From an uncultured Oscillospiraceae bacterium (GTDB taxonomy: Bacteria; Bacillota; Clostridia; Oscillospirales; Oscillospiraceae), in contig CAKTNN010000002.1 in NCBI GenBank assembly GCA_934589065.1, forward strand, positions 1 to 64,000: a DNA stretch of 64,000 nt. The letters run 5' to 3'. How positions within the stretch are numbered: position 1 is the first letter of the stretch; every line of letters starts with the position of its first letter. This document shows, in pieces, positions 33,324 to 42,668 of this stretch. A program made the position numbers and the translations under genes. Below the pieces are notes generated by a model. That model saw nothing but the letters and a program-made list of their open reading frames with translations, did not search any database and was not told the origin of the DNA.

Positions 33324-33470
33324 GCTTCCGTCACCACTTGCCCTTTCAGAAGTATTTTGCGATACTTATCCCATTAACATTCACATTATAGCACGGGTCA
33401 ACAAAAATTACAATAGGTTTTCTCCCGATTTTAGGCAGATTGGTGAATATGTCTACTATTTTCTCAGATG

Positions 33471-33498
33471 TTGAAGTTTTTTGAAAATATGATATACT
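33471..33498 (+). promoter_or_regulatory. Promoter of the winged-helix regulator gene
   Basis: TTGAAG, 16 bases, TATACT, about 42 bases before the ATG in the 217-base gap between the divergent EAL and regulator genes. Confidence 0.5.
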
Positions 33499-33540
33499 AT
33501 TCTTAAATAGTCGCTTATCATCTTCCCTGGGAGGTAAATC

Positions 33541-34860
33541 ATGATTACTGTTGCTGTTATCAGCCCCTACCGCTTCCTGGAAACCATCAACAAAGTCATC
33601 ACCGATCACGATTTTGACTGTGCGTTTCGTTCTTACAGCTACGACAGTCTTTCGGATATCGACGATATCTATGCACAATGCATGGGCTCGTGTGACATCA
33701 TTCTTTTCTCCGGTGAGCTTGGCTACCACTATATGCACCGGCACTATCCCAATTGCCCAATTCCCTGTGCCTTTACGGTATACGGCACGGCAGATGTGCT
33801 GAGCATTTTGCTGGATTTTCACCTCCGCCATCCCGGCACCCCCCTGAACCGGCTGTACCTGGACTTTTTAACGCCCCAGAACAACTATCTGAATATCCAG
33901 GATTATCTGACGCCGGATCAGATCCCCTTCTTTTTTGAAGAGGAGGTCTATGACTACGTCAACATCACCCAGAGGGCCAACGAGCTATGGCAGGCGGGAA
34001 AAATTGACTATGTGCTCAGCCGAAGCATCAACAATCTCAAGCAGTGGGAAAAGCTGGGCATCCCCTACGAGCCCATCAACCCCACCGAAAAAATGGTCAT
34101 CGGCAGCATCGAAGAAGCCCTCAACCGGGAGCGGCTCAAAACCCTGCAGGACAGCAGCGTAATCACCTTTATCATCCACCTGCCCGGCGATCAAGGTATA
34201 TCGGAAGAGGAACGGGAATACCGGACGGCAACCCTATATAAGTTCCTGGTGGATTTTCGGAAGGAGAAAAATCTCTCTTTCAGCATTGACCACAGCTTTG
34301 ACCGTTTTGTGGCCCGGGCCACCCTTTCCAACGACTACTTTAAGGGCATCCACTATCAAAAAATTTTGAGCGTGCTGCGGAAAAACCTTCCCTTTCCCTT
34401 CTCCGTGGGCATTGGTATCCACCCCAGCGAGCAGACCAGCCAGTACCACGCCGAACGGGCACTGCTGGAAAGCACACGCTACGGACTTTACGAGGGTTTT
34501 TTGGTCAGCGGAGAGCCGGAGGTGCTTACCGGGCCCCTGAGCCAGGCCCAATCCCTGCGCTATAGCTACCAAGACGGGAGCTCCGTGCAGTTTGCCCACC
34601 GACTGGGCATTGACAACACAAACCTCCTGCGGCTGGTGGCGCTATACCGGAATGATCCCAAAACGATTCTGACGGCGGCAGACCTGGGCCCCATCCTGGG
34701 CATCACGCAAAGAAGCACCCGCAGGATTTTGCAGCGGCTGTATGAGCTGGGTCTGATTCGGATTCTCTCGGAAGCCGGTACCGCCGGAAGAGGCCGCCCG
34801 GTTCATAAGTACGTTTTTATCCCGGAAGCCATGGAGCACTCTCTGGCAGGAATCGTATAG
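33541..34860 (+). CDS. Transcriptional regulator with cyclase-like and winged-helix domains
   Basis: A 439-residue protein. The N-terminal 170 residues are an alpha/beta domain of the PrpR-like receptor sort (SCDIILFSGELG, then CAFTVYG); the middle (about 205-345) resembles a degenerate GGDEF/nucleotidyl-cyclase fold (FSVGIGIHPSEQ, AERALLESTRYG); the C-terminus is a winged helix (LGPILGITQRSTRRILQRLY). Such proteins are predicted cytoplasmic ligand-sensing regulators in Clostridia, but no ligand or target is known. It is divergent from the EAL gene and may control it. GGGAGG precedes the start. Confidence 0.7.
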   Translation: MITVAVISPYRFLETINKVITDHDFDCAFRSYSYDSLSDIDDIYAQCMGSCDIILFSGELGYHYMHRHYPNCPIPCAFTVYGTADVLSILLDFHLRHPGTPLNRLYLDFLTPQNNYLNIQDYLTPDQIPFFFEEEVYDYVNITQRANELWQAGKIDYVLSRSINNLKQWEKLGIPYEPINPTEKMVIGSIEEALNRERLKTLQDSSVITFIIHLPGDQGISEEEREYRTATLYKFLVDFRKEKNLSFSIDHSFDRFVARATLSNDYFKGIHYQKILSVLRKNLPFPFSVGIGIHPSEQTSQYHAERALLESTRYGLYEGFLVSGEPEVLTGPLSQAQSLRYSYQDGSSVQFAHRLGIDNTNLLRLVALYRNDPKTILTAADLGPILGITQRSTRRILQRLYELGLIRILSEAGTAGRGRPVHKYVFIPEAMEHSLAGIV

Positions 34861-34867
34861 CATACAC

Positions 34868-34910
34868 AAAGCCGCCGCAAGCATCTGCGTTGAATGCCTG
34901 CGGCGGCTTT
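34868..34910. terminator. Bidirectional terminator
   Basis: AAAGCCGCCGCA (34868-34879) with TGCGGCGGCTTT (34899-34910), between the convergent regulator and glycosyltransferase genes. Confidence 0.9.
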
Positions 34911-34916
34911 ATTGGA

Positions 34917-36110
34917 TTATCCCTGTACTTCCAGCATGGGCACAACTTCCCGGCGGCGCTCCTCAATGGCTTTGAGATACACCGCTTCTACCCGCTGGGC
35001 GAATTGCTGTGTGCTGTAGGGCCGGGTAGCCGCCACAGCATTTTTCCGAATGCGGCTGCCCAAAGGACTGAATGCCAGAATCAGGCTGCTCAGCAGCTCC
35101 TCATCCGTGTCTCCGGAAAGGACGGCGCTGACGCCGTCTTCAAACACCCCAAGCAAGCATGGGTCGTTCACCGCGCATACACACAGGCCGGAGGCCGCAG
35201 CCTCAATATAGGTCAGGCCCTGGGTTTCCGAATGGGAGGCGCTGACAAACACATCCCCCACTGCATAGAACCTGTCGATCTGCTCCCAGGGCTTGCCTCC
35301 CACAATGGAAACATTTTCCGTCACACCAAGCTCCTGGGCCTGTTCTTCCAGATGGGATTTCAGCGGGCCCTCTCCGATAATGACCAGGTGAACATCCGGG
35401 CATCTTTCGTGCAGCGCCGGAAACACCCGCAGAATCTGCTCTACATTCTTTTCTTTGGCAAGTCTTCCGATGTTCAGCAGTACCCGCTTCCCTTCCGGAA
35501 TGCAGCACTCCTGGCGGGTCTGGGCGATTTCCTCCGGGGTATGGTTCTCCGGATAAAACCTGTGCAGCTCCATACCGCTGGGGATTACTTCAATGGGAGC
35601 CTCCACCCCATACTGACGCAGGAGGTTCTCCGTCTTGGCAGTGGGCGCAATCACCTGGTCAAAGCGGTCACACCACCATTCGGAATAGCGCTTGGCAATA
35701 TTCCTGGCGGCATTGTCTCCAATGCCATGGGTTACGTAATAGGTATAGTCCTCCCAGGCAGTATGGTAGGTATGTACCCGGGCACAGCCGGTATGCCGGG
35801 CGACGTAGCGGCCCAGAAAGCCCAAGACAAACTCGCTGTTGGTATGCACCACATCGAAATGGATATCCAGCGCCTGGCGAATTGTTCCCACCCCCGGCAG
35901 CGCCACATTCCGGTCCCGCAAAAAAATAAACTGCGCCGATTCCAGATAATGCAGGTGGTCATTCTGGAATTCTTCCCATCCTTTGCACTTGGGTGCGTAC
36001 ACATGGACGGTATGCCCTCTGCGCTCCAGCTCCTTGTAAAGGTTCAGGCAGGAAGTGGCAACGCCGTTGATTTCCGGATAAAACGTATCGGTAAAAATTC
36101 CTATCTTCAT
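34917..36110 (-). CDS. GT4 glycosyltransferase, diacylglycerol glucosyltransferase-like
   Basis: A 397-residue GT-B fold glycosyltransferase of family 4. It starts MKIGIFTDTFYPEINGVATS, as in 1,2-diacylglycerol 3-glucosyltransferases, has HTNSEFVLG, HTYHTAWEDYTYY and the nucleotide-sugar site SHSETQGLTYIEAAASG with the E-x7-E pattern. These enzymes make membrane glycolipids and lipoteichoic acid anchors. The neighbouring divergent cardiolipin synthase fits a membrane-lipid theme. Substrate remains inferred. Confidence 0.85.
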   Translation of the reverse strand: MKIGIFTDTFYPEINGVATSCLNLYKELERRGHTVHVYAPKCKGWEEFQNDHLHYLESAQFIFLRDRNVALPGVGTIRQALDIHFDVVHTNSEFVLGFLGRYVARHTGCARVHTYHTAWEDYTYYVTHGIGDNAARNIAKRYSEWWCDRFDQVIAPTAKTENLLRQYGVEAPIEVIPSGMELHRFYPENHTPEEIAQTRQECCIPEGKRVLLNIGRLAKEKNVEQILRVFPALHERCPDVHLVIIGEGPLKSHLEEQAQELGVTENVSIVGGKPWEQIDRFYAVGDVFVSASHSETQGLTYIEAAASGLCVCAVNDPCLLGVFEDGVSAVLSGDTDEELLSSLILAFSPLGSRIRKNAVAATRPYSTQQFAQRVEAVYLKAIEERRREVVPMLEVQG

Positions 36111-36212
36111 GAAAAGGGATTTCCTTTCAAATTGACGTCGTTAGCATGGGGGATTATACCATATTTTCCATGGCAATGCAATGGAAATGGTGCATTATTA
36201 AGGAAATCTTCT

Positions 36213-36232
36213 CTTTTCAAGGCCTTGAAAAG
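36213..36232 (+). promoter_or_regulatory. Perfect 20-bp palindrome over the cls -35 box
   Basis: CTTTTCAAGGCCTTGAAAAG is fully self-complementary and contains the TTGAAA (36225-36230) that serves as -35 for the cls promoter. It also lies in the short gap shared with the divergent glycosyltransferase gene. Regulator unknown. Confidence 0.65.
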
Positions 36233-36253
36233 AAAGTAAATCAACTGTATAAT
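36225..36253 (+). promoter_or_regulatory. Promoter of cls
   Basis: TTGAAA, 17 bases, TATAAT, about 40 bases before the cls ATG. Confidence 0.75.
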
Positions 36254-36292
36254 TACTTTTGTAAGCATTTGCTTCCCCGGGAAGGAGGGCCT

Positions 36293-37817
36293 ATGAATTC
36301 CAAAGACATTGCCGATAACGGACTTAATTTGCTAAAAAAAGGAAAGCAGGGTATTGTTCACGCCCTATTCGGAAGAGTCGGGCTGCTGATACTGTCCATG
36401 CTCATCCAGGCAGTGCTGCTGTTTGGCATTTTTTTCTGGTTTGAAGACAGCTTTCCCCTTTATCTGGGCGGAAGCGTGGTTTTCACCGTGTGCATTCTGC
36501 TGTACCTGGTAAACAGCTCTATGGATCCCTCCGCCAAAATCACGTGGCTGATTATTATTATGGTTCTCCCGGTTTTTGGGTGCATATTCTATCTGTGGAC
36601 CCAGAGCGAATGGGGGCACCGGACGCTCAAAGCCCTGGTCAGCCGCAGCGATAAGCTCAGTGAAAAGCTGCTCCGCCAAAACCAAGAAGTGCTGGAGGCT
36701 CTGGATGCCGAGGATCCCGGCGCCGCCGGCCTTGCCCGGTATATCGCCCAATGCGGCTGCCACCCCATCTACAACAAAACGGATGTGACCTATTTCCCCT
36801 CCGGAGAAGAAAAGTGGGCGCAGATGCTTCTGGAACTGGAACAGGCCACAAGCTACATCTACCTGGAATACTTTATTGTAAATGAAGGACTCATGTGGGG
36901 CAAAGTTCTGGAAATTCTGGCACGGAAGGCCAAAGAAGGGCTGGATGTGCGGATGATGTATGACGGGACCTGCGAGCTCACAACACTGCCCTATGACTAT
37001 CCCAAGCGGCTGGAGGCTCTGGGCATCCGATGCAAAATGTTCTCCCCCATTGCACCTGTGATATCCACCCACTACAACTATCGGGATCACCGGAAGATTC
37101 TGGTGATTGACGGAAACACCGCCTTTACAGGTGGCGTCAACCTGGCGGATGAGTACATTAACCACACCGTGCGGTTTGGTCACTGGAAGGATACCGCCAT
37201 CATGCTCAAGGGCGATGCAGTGGCAAGCTTTACCCTGATGTTCCTGCAAATGTGGAACGTAGATGAAAAAGAGCCGGTGTTCCCGGAATGCATTCCGGAA
37301 CCCAAAATTCCCGACAGCTATTCCGGCTTTGTAATTCCTTACGGTGACTGTCCGCTGGATGACAACAAGCTGGGAGAAATGGTATACATTGACCTGCTGA
37401 ACCGGGCCACCCGCTATGTGCACATTATGACGCCCTATCTGATTCTGGACGGGGAAATGGAAACCGCCCTAAAATTTGCCGCCCAGCGGGGTGTGGATGT
37501 AAAAATCATCCTCCCCGGAATTCCGGACAAAAAAATCCCTTACGCTCTGGCAAAGACCCACTACAAGAGTCTGCTCCGTGCAGGCGTAAAAATTTACGAA
37601 TACACCCCAGGATTTGTCCATGCAAAGGTGTTTATCCGGGATGACCTGGAAGCCGTGGTGGGAACCATCAATTTGGACTACCGAAGCCTATACCACCACT
37701 TTGAGTGCGCTGCCTACCTGCGGGAGGTGCGGTGCCTTCCCGACATCGAAACCGATTTTCTGCGAACGCTGAATGCCTGCACTCCTGTCACGGATGACAC
37801 CGTTCGTCAGGAAAAAC
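36293..37817 (+). other. Core PLD-fold region of the cardiolipin synthase gene
   Basis: This span marks the catalytic part of the cls gene described in the next entry: two transmembrane helices first, then the two HKD-type motifs, HRKILVID near residue 266 and HAKVFIRD near 443, both complete. Confidence 0.6.
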
Positions 37818-37870
37818 TCACGGTAAAGCTTGCCGGTTATATTGCAAAAGTAATTGCCCCATTGTTGTAA
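36293..37870 (+). CDS. cls: Cardiolipin synthase (PLD family)
   Basis: A 525-residue membrane enzyme that condenses two phosphatidylglycerols into cardiolipin. Two N-terminal transmembrane helices (about residues 22-48 and 53-75, then a third near 82-100), two phospholipase-D motifs (HYNYRDHRKILVID with FTGGVN, and GFVHAKVFIRD with GTINLDYRS). The ATG at 36293 has GAAGGAGGG; a longer frame to 36146 runs through the promoter. Followed by an FMN-reductase gene after 19 bases. Confidence 0.94.
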   Translation: MNSKDIADNGLNLLKKGKQGIVHALFGRVGLLILSMLIQAVLLFGIFFWFEDSFPLYLGGSVVFTVCILLYLVNSSMDPSAKITWLIIIMVLPVFGCIFYLWTQSEWGHRTLKALVSRSDKLSEKLLRQNQEVLEALDAEDPGAAGLARYIAQCGCHPIYNKTDVTYFPSGEEKWAQMLLELEQATSYIYLEYFIVNEGLMWGKVLEILARKAKEGLDVRMMYDGTCELTTLPYDYPKRLEALGIRCKMFSPIAPVISTHYNYRDHRKILVIDGNTAFTGGVNLADEYINHTVRFGHWKDTAIMLKGDAVASFTLMFLQMWNVDEKEPVFPECIPEPKIPDSYSGFVIPYGDCPLDDNKLGEMVYIDLLNRATRYVHIMTPYLILDGEMETALKFAAQRGVDVKIILPGIPDKKIPYALAKTHYKSLLRAGVKIYEYTPGFVHAKVFIRDDLEAVVGTINLDYRSLYHHFECAAYLREVRCLPDIETDFLRTLNACTPVTDDTVRQEKLTVKLAGYIAKVIAPLL

Positions 37871-37889
37871 TAGTGAAAGGAAACGTATC

Positions 37890-38507
37890 ATGAAAGTTTT
37901 GATGATTAACGGAAGCCCCCGGGTTGGGGGCAATACCTCCATTGCGCTGCGGGAAATGGAAACGATTTTCCGGGATGCCGGCGTGGAAGTTGTATCCATG
38001 CAGGTTGGGAACAAAGGTATCCGGGGATGCATTGCCTGCGGAAAATGCGGTCAGCTGGGAAAATGCGTATTTGACGATGCCGTCAACCAGGCAGCCGCCC
38101 TTCTGCCGGAGGTGGACGGTCTGGTGGTGGCAAGCCCCGTGTACTACGCTTCCGCCAACGGAAATCTGATTTCCTTCCTGGATCGGCTGTTCTATAGCTG
38201 CCACTGCGATATGACCATGAAGGTGGGTGCCAGCGTAGTGTGCGCCCGCCGGGGCGGCTGCTCCGCAACCTTTGACGAACTGAATAAATACTTTACCATT
38301 TCCGGTATGCCCGTTGCCTCCAGCCAGTATTGGAACAGCATCCACGGCAGACTTCCCGGTGAAGCTGAACAGGATGAAGAGGGCAAGCAGACCATGCGCG
38401 CCTTGGCAAGAAATATGGTATTCCTGATGAAGAGCATCCAGCTTGGCAAGGAAGCCTTCGGCCTTCCCCAGAAAGAGCAGCGGGTTGCCACCCATTTTAT
38501 CCGGTGA
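37890..38507 (+). CDS. NADPH-dependent FMN reductase / flavodoxin-like iron-sulfur oxidoreductase
   Basis: A 205-residue flavodoxin-fold protein of the NADPH-dependent FMN reductase family. The phosphate loop is NGSPRVGGNTS (residues 7-17), followed by CIACGKCGQLGKC, a cysteine motif (C47, C50, C53, C59 region) seen in iron-sulfur flavoproteins, and SPVYYASANGNLISFLDR. It starts 19 bases after cls, with GAAAGG, so it is likely co-transcribed. Electron donor and acceptor are not known. Confidence 0.85.
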   Translation: MKVLMINGSPRVGGNTSIALREMETIFRDAGVEVVSMQVGNKGIRGCIACGKCGQLGKCVFDDAVNQAAALLPEVDGLVVASPVYYASANGNLISFLDRLFYSCHCDMTMKVGASVVCARRGGCSATFDELNKYFTISGMPVASSQYWNSIHGRLPGEAEQDEEGKQTMRALARNMVFLMKSIQLGKEAFGLPQKEQRVATHFIR

Positions 38508-38522
38508 AATCTGCCTCAAGAG

Positions 38523-38569
38523 AAAAGCCCCGTTATCAAACCCACCCAGGGCTTGATAACGGGGCTTTT
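38523..38569. terminator. Bidirectional terminator
   Basis: A 17-bp perfect stem (38523-38539 with 38553-38569) beginning AAAAGCCCC and ending GGGGCTTTT, between convergent genes. Confidence 0.92.
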
Positions 38570-38583
38570 CGGTTATCCGGCAG

Positions 38584-40026
38584 TTAATTGCCTTCTTTTT
38601 TCTTTTTCAGGAGCCCGCGGATGCTCTTTTTGGGCTTCTTTTTCAGGTGCTTCCCCTGGGGCTCTGTAAGAATATACACCAGCACAAGGATCCCCAAAAC
38701 GGCAAGAACCGCCAGGATAACCCAAAGCGCTTTGGGCGTTTCCTTTTCTTTTGCTTCCTGCACCGGGATCAGGACAGGTTCCGTGGCCTTCGTTTCCTCC
38801 GGAGTTGTGGTTTCCGGCTCTGCCTGTTTCGGAAGAACCGGATCCTCCCGCTTGACCTTTGCGCCGCATTTGTCGCATACGCCTTCGCTGATTCCCGTTT
38901 GCGTAGTTGTCGCCGGTTCCTTCACCGTCCACTGGGTAACCGTATGGCTGTGAAGGGTATAGTGATCCCGATAGGCATAGCCGCAGCCCTTACAGGTATA
39001 CTGGGTATAGCCAAAGGTATCGCAGGAAGCGGGAACCACCGTTTCCTCATACTCCGGCGTTTCGCAGGTTTCGGGCCGTAGTTCTTGGTCGAACTCCTTG
39101 ATTTCCTCGCTTTCAAAGGAATCGGTAATGTTATCCGTCAGGCCATAATTGTAATTCATGGCCTTCATAAGCTCCCCAATCAGGGGTTTACAATAGGCTC
39201 TGCGAATCGGGCTATCTTCAAAAAAGCGAATTTTCCCGGAAACGGTATTGTTGCGAAAGTAGGCTTCCCTGCCCATGCCAATGGGGTATTGCAGAAGCAT
39301 ACCGCCAATGCCCCCGGAATGGACAAAGCCGTGCTCGGAAATATAGGCGTCCAGATTCACCTGGCTATCCTGAACCCCCACAAAACCCGTGCCGAAAACG
39401 CCGCCAAGGAACTGCTCATCACCGGTTTGGGCATCCGTATCCACGCAAATCAGGGTAACATCCACCTGGCAGTTTTTTACGGAGGCAACGCCGTAGCCAA
39501 TCATTCCGGCAACGCCAAACATCCCCTCATGGGCCCGCAGCTCCAGGCGACCGGTGACCGTACAATTAATAATGGCGCTGTCCATGCTGTAGCCTGCAAT
39601 GCCGCCTGCCATACAGGGCGCATCGCTCTGCACCAGAAGATTCAGATTCACCAGATTCAAATCCCGAACCTGGGCATTGGTCATGCTGCCAAAGAGCCCG
39701 GCAAAGGATGCCGTGTATTCCTTTTGGTTGCCATCCAGCACCGTTGCCTGGCTCTGCCCCGGGGATGCAATCGTCAGATTCAGCAGACTGTGTCCGTTTC
39801 CGTCGAACTTGCCGGAAAAGGACGGACAGGGCCACTCCGCCCCGGTTAGATCCAGATCCTCCATCAGGACATAGTTTCCCTCCGGGGCATCCGCAATTGC
39901 CAGCAGGTCTTCCGCACTTCGGATCTCCGTGTATGCAGGCTCATCCGGCAGGGTTGCGATTTCCTCTGCCCAGGCAGGAATCCCCACCAGCGTCAGAGCT
40001 AGAAGCAGCAATAAAATTCGTTTCAT
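38584..40026 (-). CDS. Secreted GLUG-repeat surface protein with membrane anchor
   Basis: A 480-residue exported protein. Signal peptide to about residue 20 (GIPAWA), then GLUG-like beta-helix repeats from about 60 to 250 (LFGSMTNAQVRDLNL, GGIAGYSMDSAIINC, FGVAGMIGYGVASVKNC, LGGVFGTGFVGVQDS), a cysteine-containing region with two CxxC pairs (CKGCGYAY, CDKCGAKV), a Pro/Thr/Glu linker, one transmembrane helix near 445-465 and a strongly basic cytoplasmic tail (KKKPKKSIRGLLKKKK). GLUG repeats occur in IgA peptidase-like surface proteins but there is no protease motif here. The start has AAAGGAGG. Binding role inferred. Confidence 0.8.
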   Translation of the reverse strand: MKRILLLLLALTLVGIPAWAEEIATLPDEPAYTEIRSAEDLLAIADAPEGNYVLMEDLDLTGAEWPCPSFSGKFDGNGHSLLNLTIASPGQSQATVLDGNQKEYTASFAGLFGSMTNAQVRDLNLVNLNLLVQSDAPCMAGGIAGYSMDSAIINCTVTGRLELRAHEGMFGVAGMIGYGVASVKNCQVDVTLICVDTDAQTGDEQFLGGVFGTGFVGVQDSQVNLDAYISEHGFVHSGGIGGMLLQYPIGMGREAYFRNNTVSGKIRFFEDSPIRRAYCKPLIGELMKAMNYNYGLTDNITDSFESEEIKEFDQELRPETCETPEYEETVVPASCDTFGYTQYTCKGCGYAYRDHYTLHSHTVTQWTVKEPATTTQTGISEGVCDKCGAKVKREDPVLPKQAEPETTTPEETKATEPVLIPVQEAKEKETPKALWVILAVLAVLGILVLVYILTEPQGKHLKKKPKKSIRGLLKKKKEGN

Positions 40027-40080
40027 AATGCCTCCTTTTTTTGTAATCATAACACATTTCATAAAAAATGCAAATCCATG

Positions 40081-40132
40081 TTTACCAAAGTTTACAAATA
40101 TGTTATACTATTCCTGCAATCAAACAATTGCA
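40081..40132 (+). promoter_or_regulatory. Nitroreductase promoter with downstream inverted repeat
   Basis: TTTACC, 17 bases, TATACT (40104-40109), followed at the predicted transcription start by TGCAAT-6-ATTGCA (40115-40132), a possible operator. Confidence 0.5.
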
Positions 40133-40157
40133 GGATTAAATGAAAGGATGATTTTTT

Positions 40158-40712
40158 ATGGATAATGCATTGGAATTCCTGAAAGCCAGACGCAGCACCC
40201 GGCGTTTTCAGCAAAAAGCCGTGCCGAAAAAAAGCCTGGAAGCCGTTTTGGAAGCCGGACGCTATGCCCCCAGCGGCATGAATATGCAGGCAACCCACTT
40301 TTTGGTAATCCAGAATAAGGATGTGCTGGAAAAGCTTGCGCAGCTGGTACGGGAGGGATTCCGCCGCAGCGGAGATAACCGCCCCGATGGCTACACCTTC
40401 CACTATCATCCTGATGTTCTGATCGTCACCTGCAACCGAATGGATAACCCCAACAACCAGGCCGACTGCGCCTGCGCTCTGGAAAACATGATGCTTATGG
40501 CAAGCGCACTGGAGCTGGGCAGCTGCTGGATTAATCAGCTGAAGGGACTCAATCAGGATGCAGAAATCAACGATTATTTGGTTTCCCTTGGCATGGATCC
40601 CCAAGAACGGGTATACGGCGCTCTGGCTTTGGGCTACGCCGATACGGCAGACGGCCTGCCTGATCACGCCCCTGCCGACCGGAAGGGCAACCCGGTTACA
40701 TACATCCGCTGA
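40158..40712 (+). CDS. Nitroreductase family protein
   Basis: A 184-residue FMN-dependent nitroreductase. The N-terminal FMN-binding motif is RRSTRRFQ (residues 11-18), followed by AGRYAPSGMNMQ and, near the C-terminus, LALGYADT. It reduces quinones, nitro compounds or flavins with NAD(P)H; the physiological substrate is not known. Small form, typical of anaerobe single-domain members. AAAGGATG precedes the start. Confidence 0.88.
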   Translation: MDNALEFLKARRSTRRFQQKAVPKKSLEAVLEAGRYAPSGMNMQATHFLVIQNKDVLEKLAQLVREGFRRSGDNRPDGYTFHYHPDVLIVTCNRMDNPNNQADCACALENMMLMASALELGSCWINQLKGLNQDAEINDYLVSLGMDPQERVYGALALGYADTADGLPDHAPADRKGNPVTYIR

Positions 40713-40723
40713 TCTGACTGCAA

Positions 40724-40763
40724 AAAAGCACACCTTCGGGATTTTTCCCAAGGGTGTGCTTTT
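40724..40763. terminator. Bidirectional terminator
   Basis: AAAAGCACACCTT (40724-40736) with AAGGGTGTGCTTTT (40750-40763), between the nitroreductase and ftsH stops. Confidence 0.9.
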
Positions 40764-40766
40764 CAT

Positions 40767-42647
40767 TTATTCCGTTTTCTCCGGCTCCTCGTAGCCATCG
40801 GTAAGAGCTGTTGCGGAAGCCTCGGAGAGCTCTCTGCCCTCCATAAGGTCTGCAAACTGTGCACCGGTCATGGTTTCGTTGGTCAAAAGATAATCTGCGA
40901 TTTGCTTGAGTTTCTCCCCATCCTTGGTCAAAATGGTCTTGCAGTCCTCATAGGCCCGGTCAATGAGGAGCTTTACCTCCTCATCAATGGTTCCTGCTAC
41001 CTTTTCGGAGTAACTCTTGGTATTCTGGTAGTCCCGCCCGATGAAGACCTCGCCGTCATCCAGGTAGGAAACCGTGCCCAGCTTTTCGCACATACCGTAA
41101 CGGGCCACCATATCCTTGGCAAGCTTGGTCGCGCGGTCTATATCGTTGGACGCACCCACGGAGATATCGCCAACAAAGAGCGCCTCTGCAACACGTCCGC
41201 CCAGCAGACCCACGATCTGCTCATACATCTCGTTCCGGGTGAGATTGGAGGAATCCTCCTTGGGCAGATACCAGGTTGCACCCAGGCTTCTGCCTCTGGG
41301 AACAATGGAGATCTGCCGCACAGGATCATGGGACGGCAGCCGGTACATGGCAACGGCATGACCGGCCTCGTGAATGGCTGTGGTCTTCAAATCCCGGCGG
41401 GACTGAACATGGCTGTGCTTTGCAGGGCCGGCGACGATTTTCATCAGCGACTCGTTGATATCCTCCATGTTGATCACAGGGCGGTTATCCCGAGCCGCCA
41501 TAATGGCAGCTTCATTCAGAAGATTGCTCAGATCTGCGCCGGTAAAACCGGAGGTCGCTCTGGCAATGGTACGCAGATTCACGGAATCATCCAGCTTTTT
41601 ATCCTTGGCATGAACCCGGAGAACTTCCTCCCGGCCCTTCACATCGGGACGGTTCACCTGAATCTGCCGGTCAAAACGACCGGGACGCAGCAGGGCCGGA
41701 TCCAGAATATCCGGGCGGTTCGTTGCCGCCAGGACAATAATGCCCTCGGTATGCCCGAAGCCATCCATTTCCACCAGGAGCTGGTTCAGCGTCTGCTCCT
41801 TTTCATCGTGACCGCCTCCGAGGCCGGTGCCGCGCTTCCGGCCTACGGCATCAATCTCATCAATGAATACAATAGCGGGAGCCAGCTTCTTGGCCTGCTC
41901 AAACAGATCCCGGACACGGCTGGCACCGACGCCCACATACATTTCCACAAAATCCGAACCGGAAATAGACAGGAACTGCACCCCGGCTTCCCCTGCCACC
42001 GCCCGGGCAAGGAGCGTTTTGCCCGTGCCGGGAGGGCCAATCAGCAGAATACCGTGGGGAATGCGTGCTCCGATCTGCGTAAACTTTGCAGGGTTGCGGA
42101 GGAAATCCACAATTTCCGCCAGCTCTTCCTTCTCTTCGTCCGCACCGGCTACATCGTCAAAGGTAACCTTTTTGCCGTCAGGCACACCCAAAACGGTTCT
42201 TGCCTTGCCGAAATTGGTCAAGGGATTGCCGCCGTTCATTCTGCCCATAATAAACATCCACAGCAGCATCAGCACCGCACCGGCAATGACAATGGGAAGC
42301 ACAATATCGTATGCAGAGAAGCTCTTTTCCGGGATAAAATCGTAGCGCTTTAAAACACCGGAATCCCGCTGCTGACGGAAGGTTTCCTCCATCTCCTGGC
42401 GGAAGCTCTCCGGCTGGGCAAGATTCGCCCGGATTTGGCTTTTTCCATTGTAGGGTGTATTCAGCGTCAGCACAATGGTGTTGCCCTTGACGGTAAACTC
42501 CTGAACCTGCTCCTTTTCAAACAGGCCCACAAGTTCCGAATAGGCAAGGTCACTATTGACGGTGGAGGTCATGCCGGTAACCCAGGAAAACACCAGAATC
42601 AGTACGGCGAGGTAGACCAGCAGCGGTATCAATTTTCGATTATTCAA
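40767..42647 (-). CDS. ftsH: ATP-dependent zinc metalloprotease FtsH
   Basis: A 626-residue membrane AAA+ protease that degrades membrane and regulatory proteins. Two transmembrane helices (about residues 5-24 and 113-133), Walker [13 protein letters not shown], Walker B FIDEIDA, second region of homology [21 protein letters not shown] and the zinc site HEAGH. Last gene of the gdpP-rplI-dnaB-tilS-hpt-ftsH run, 22 bases after hpt. Confidence 0.97.
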   Translation of the reverse strand: MNNRKLIPLLVYLAVLILVFSWVTGMTSTVNSDLAYSELVGLFEKEQVQEFTVKGNTIVLTLNTPYNGKSQIRANLAQPESFRQEMEETFRQQRDSGVLKRYDFIPEKSFSAYDIVLPIVIAGAVLMLLWMFIMGRMNGGNPLTNFGKARTVLGVPDGKKVTFDDVAGADEEKEELAEIVDFLRNPAKFTQIGARIPHGILLIGPPGTGKTLLARAVAGEAGVQFLSISGSDFVEMYVGVGASRVRDLFEQAKKLAPAIVFIDEIDAVGRKRGTGLGGGHDEKEQTLNQLLVEMDGFGHTEGIIVLAATNRPDILDPALLRPGRFDRQIQVNRPDVKGREEVLRVHAKDKKLDDSVNLRTIARATSGFTGADLSNLLNEAAIMAARDNRPVINMEDINESLMKIVAGPAKHSHVQSRRDLKTTAIHEAGHAVAMYRLPSHDPVRQISIVPRGRSLGATWYLPKEDSSNLTRNEMYEQIVGLLGGRVAEALFVGDISVGASNDIDRATKLAKDMVARYGMCEKLGTVSYLDDGEVFIGRDYQNTKSYSEKVAGTIDEEVKLLIDRAYEDCKTILTKDGEKLKQIADYLLTNETMTGAQFADLMEGRELSEASATALTDGYEEPEKTE

Positions 42648-42668
42648 TCCAGTTTAACTCCTTATTGT

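Noticed and set aside
36146..36292. N-terminal extension of cardiolipin synthase
   Set aside because: It would run through the promoter and palindrome; the ATG at 36293 has the ribosome site and the family start.
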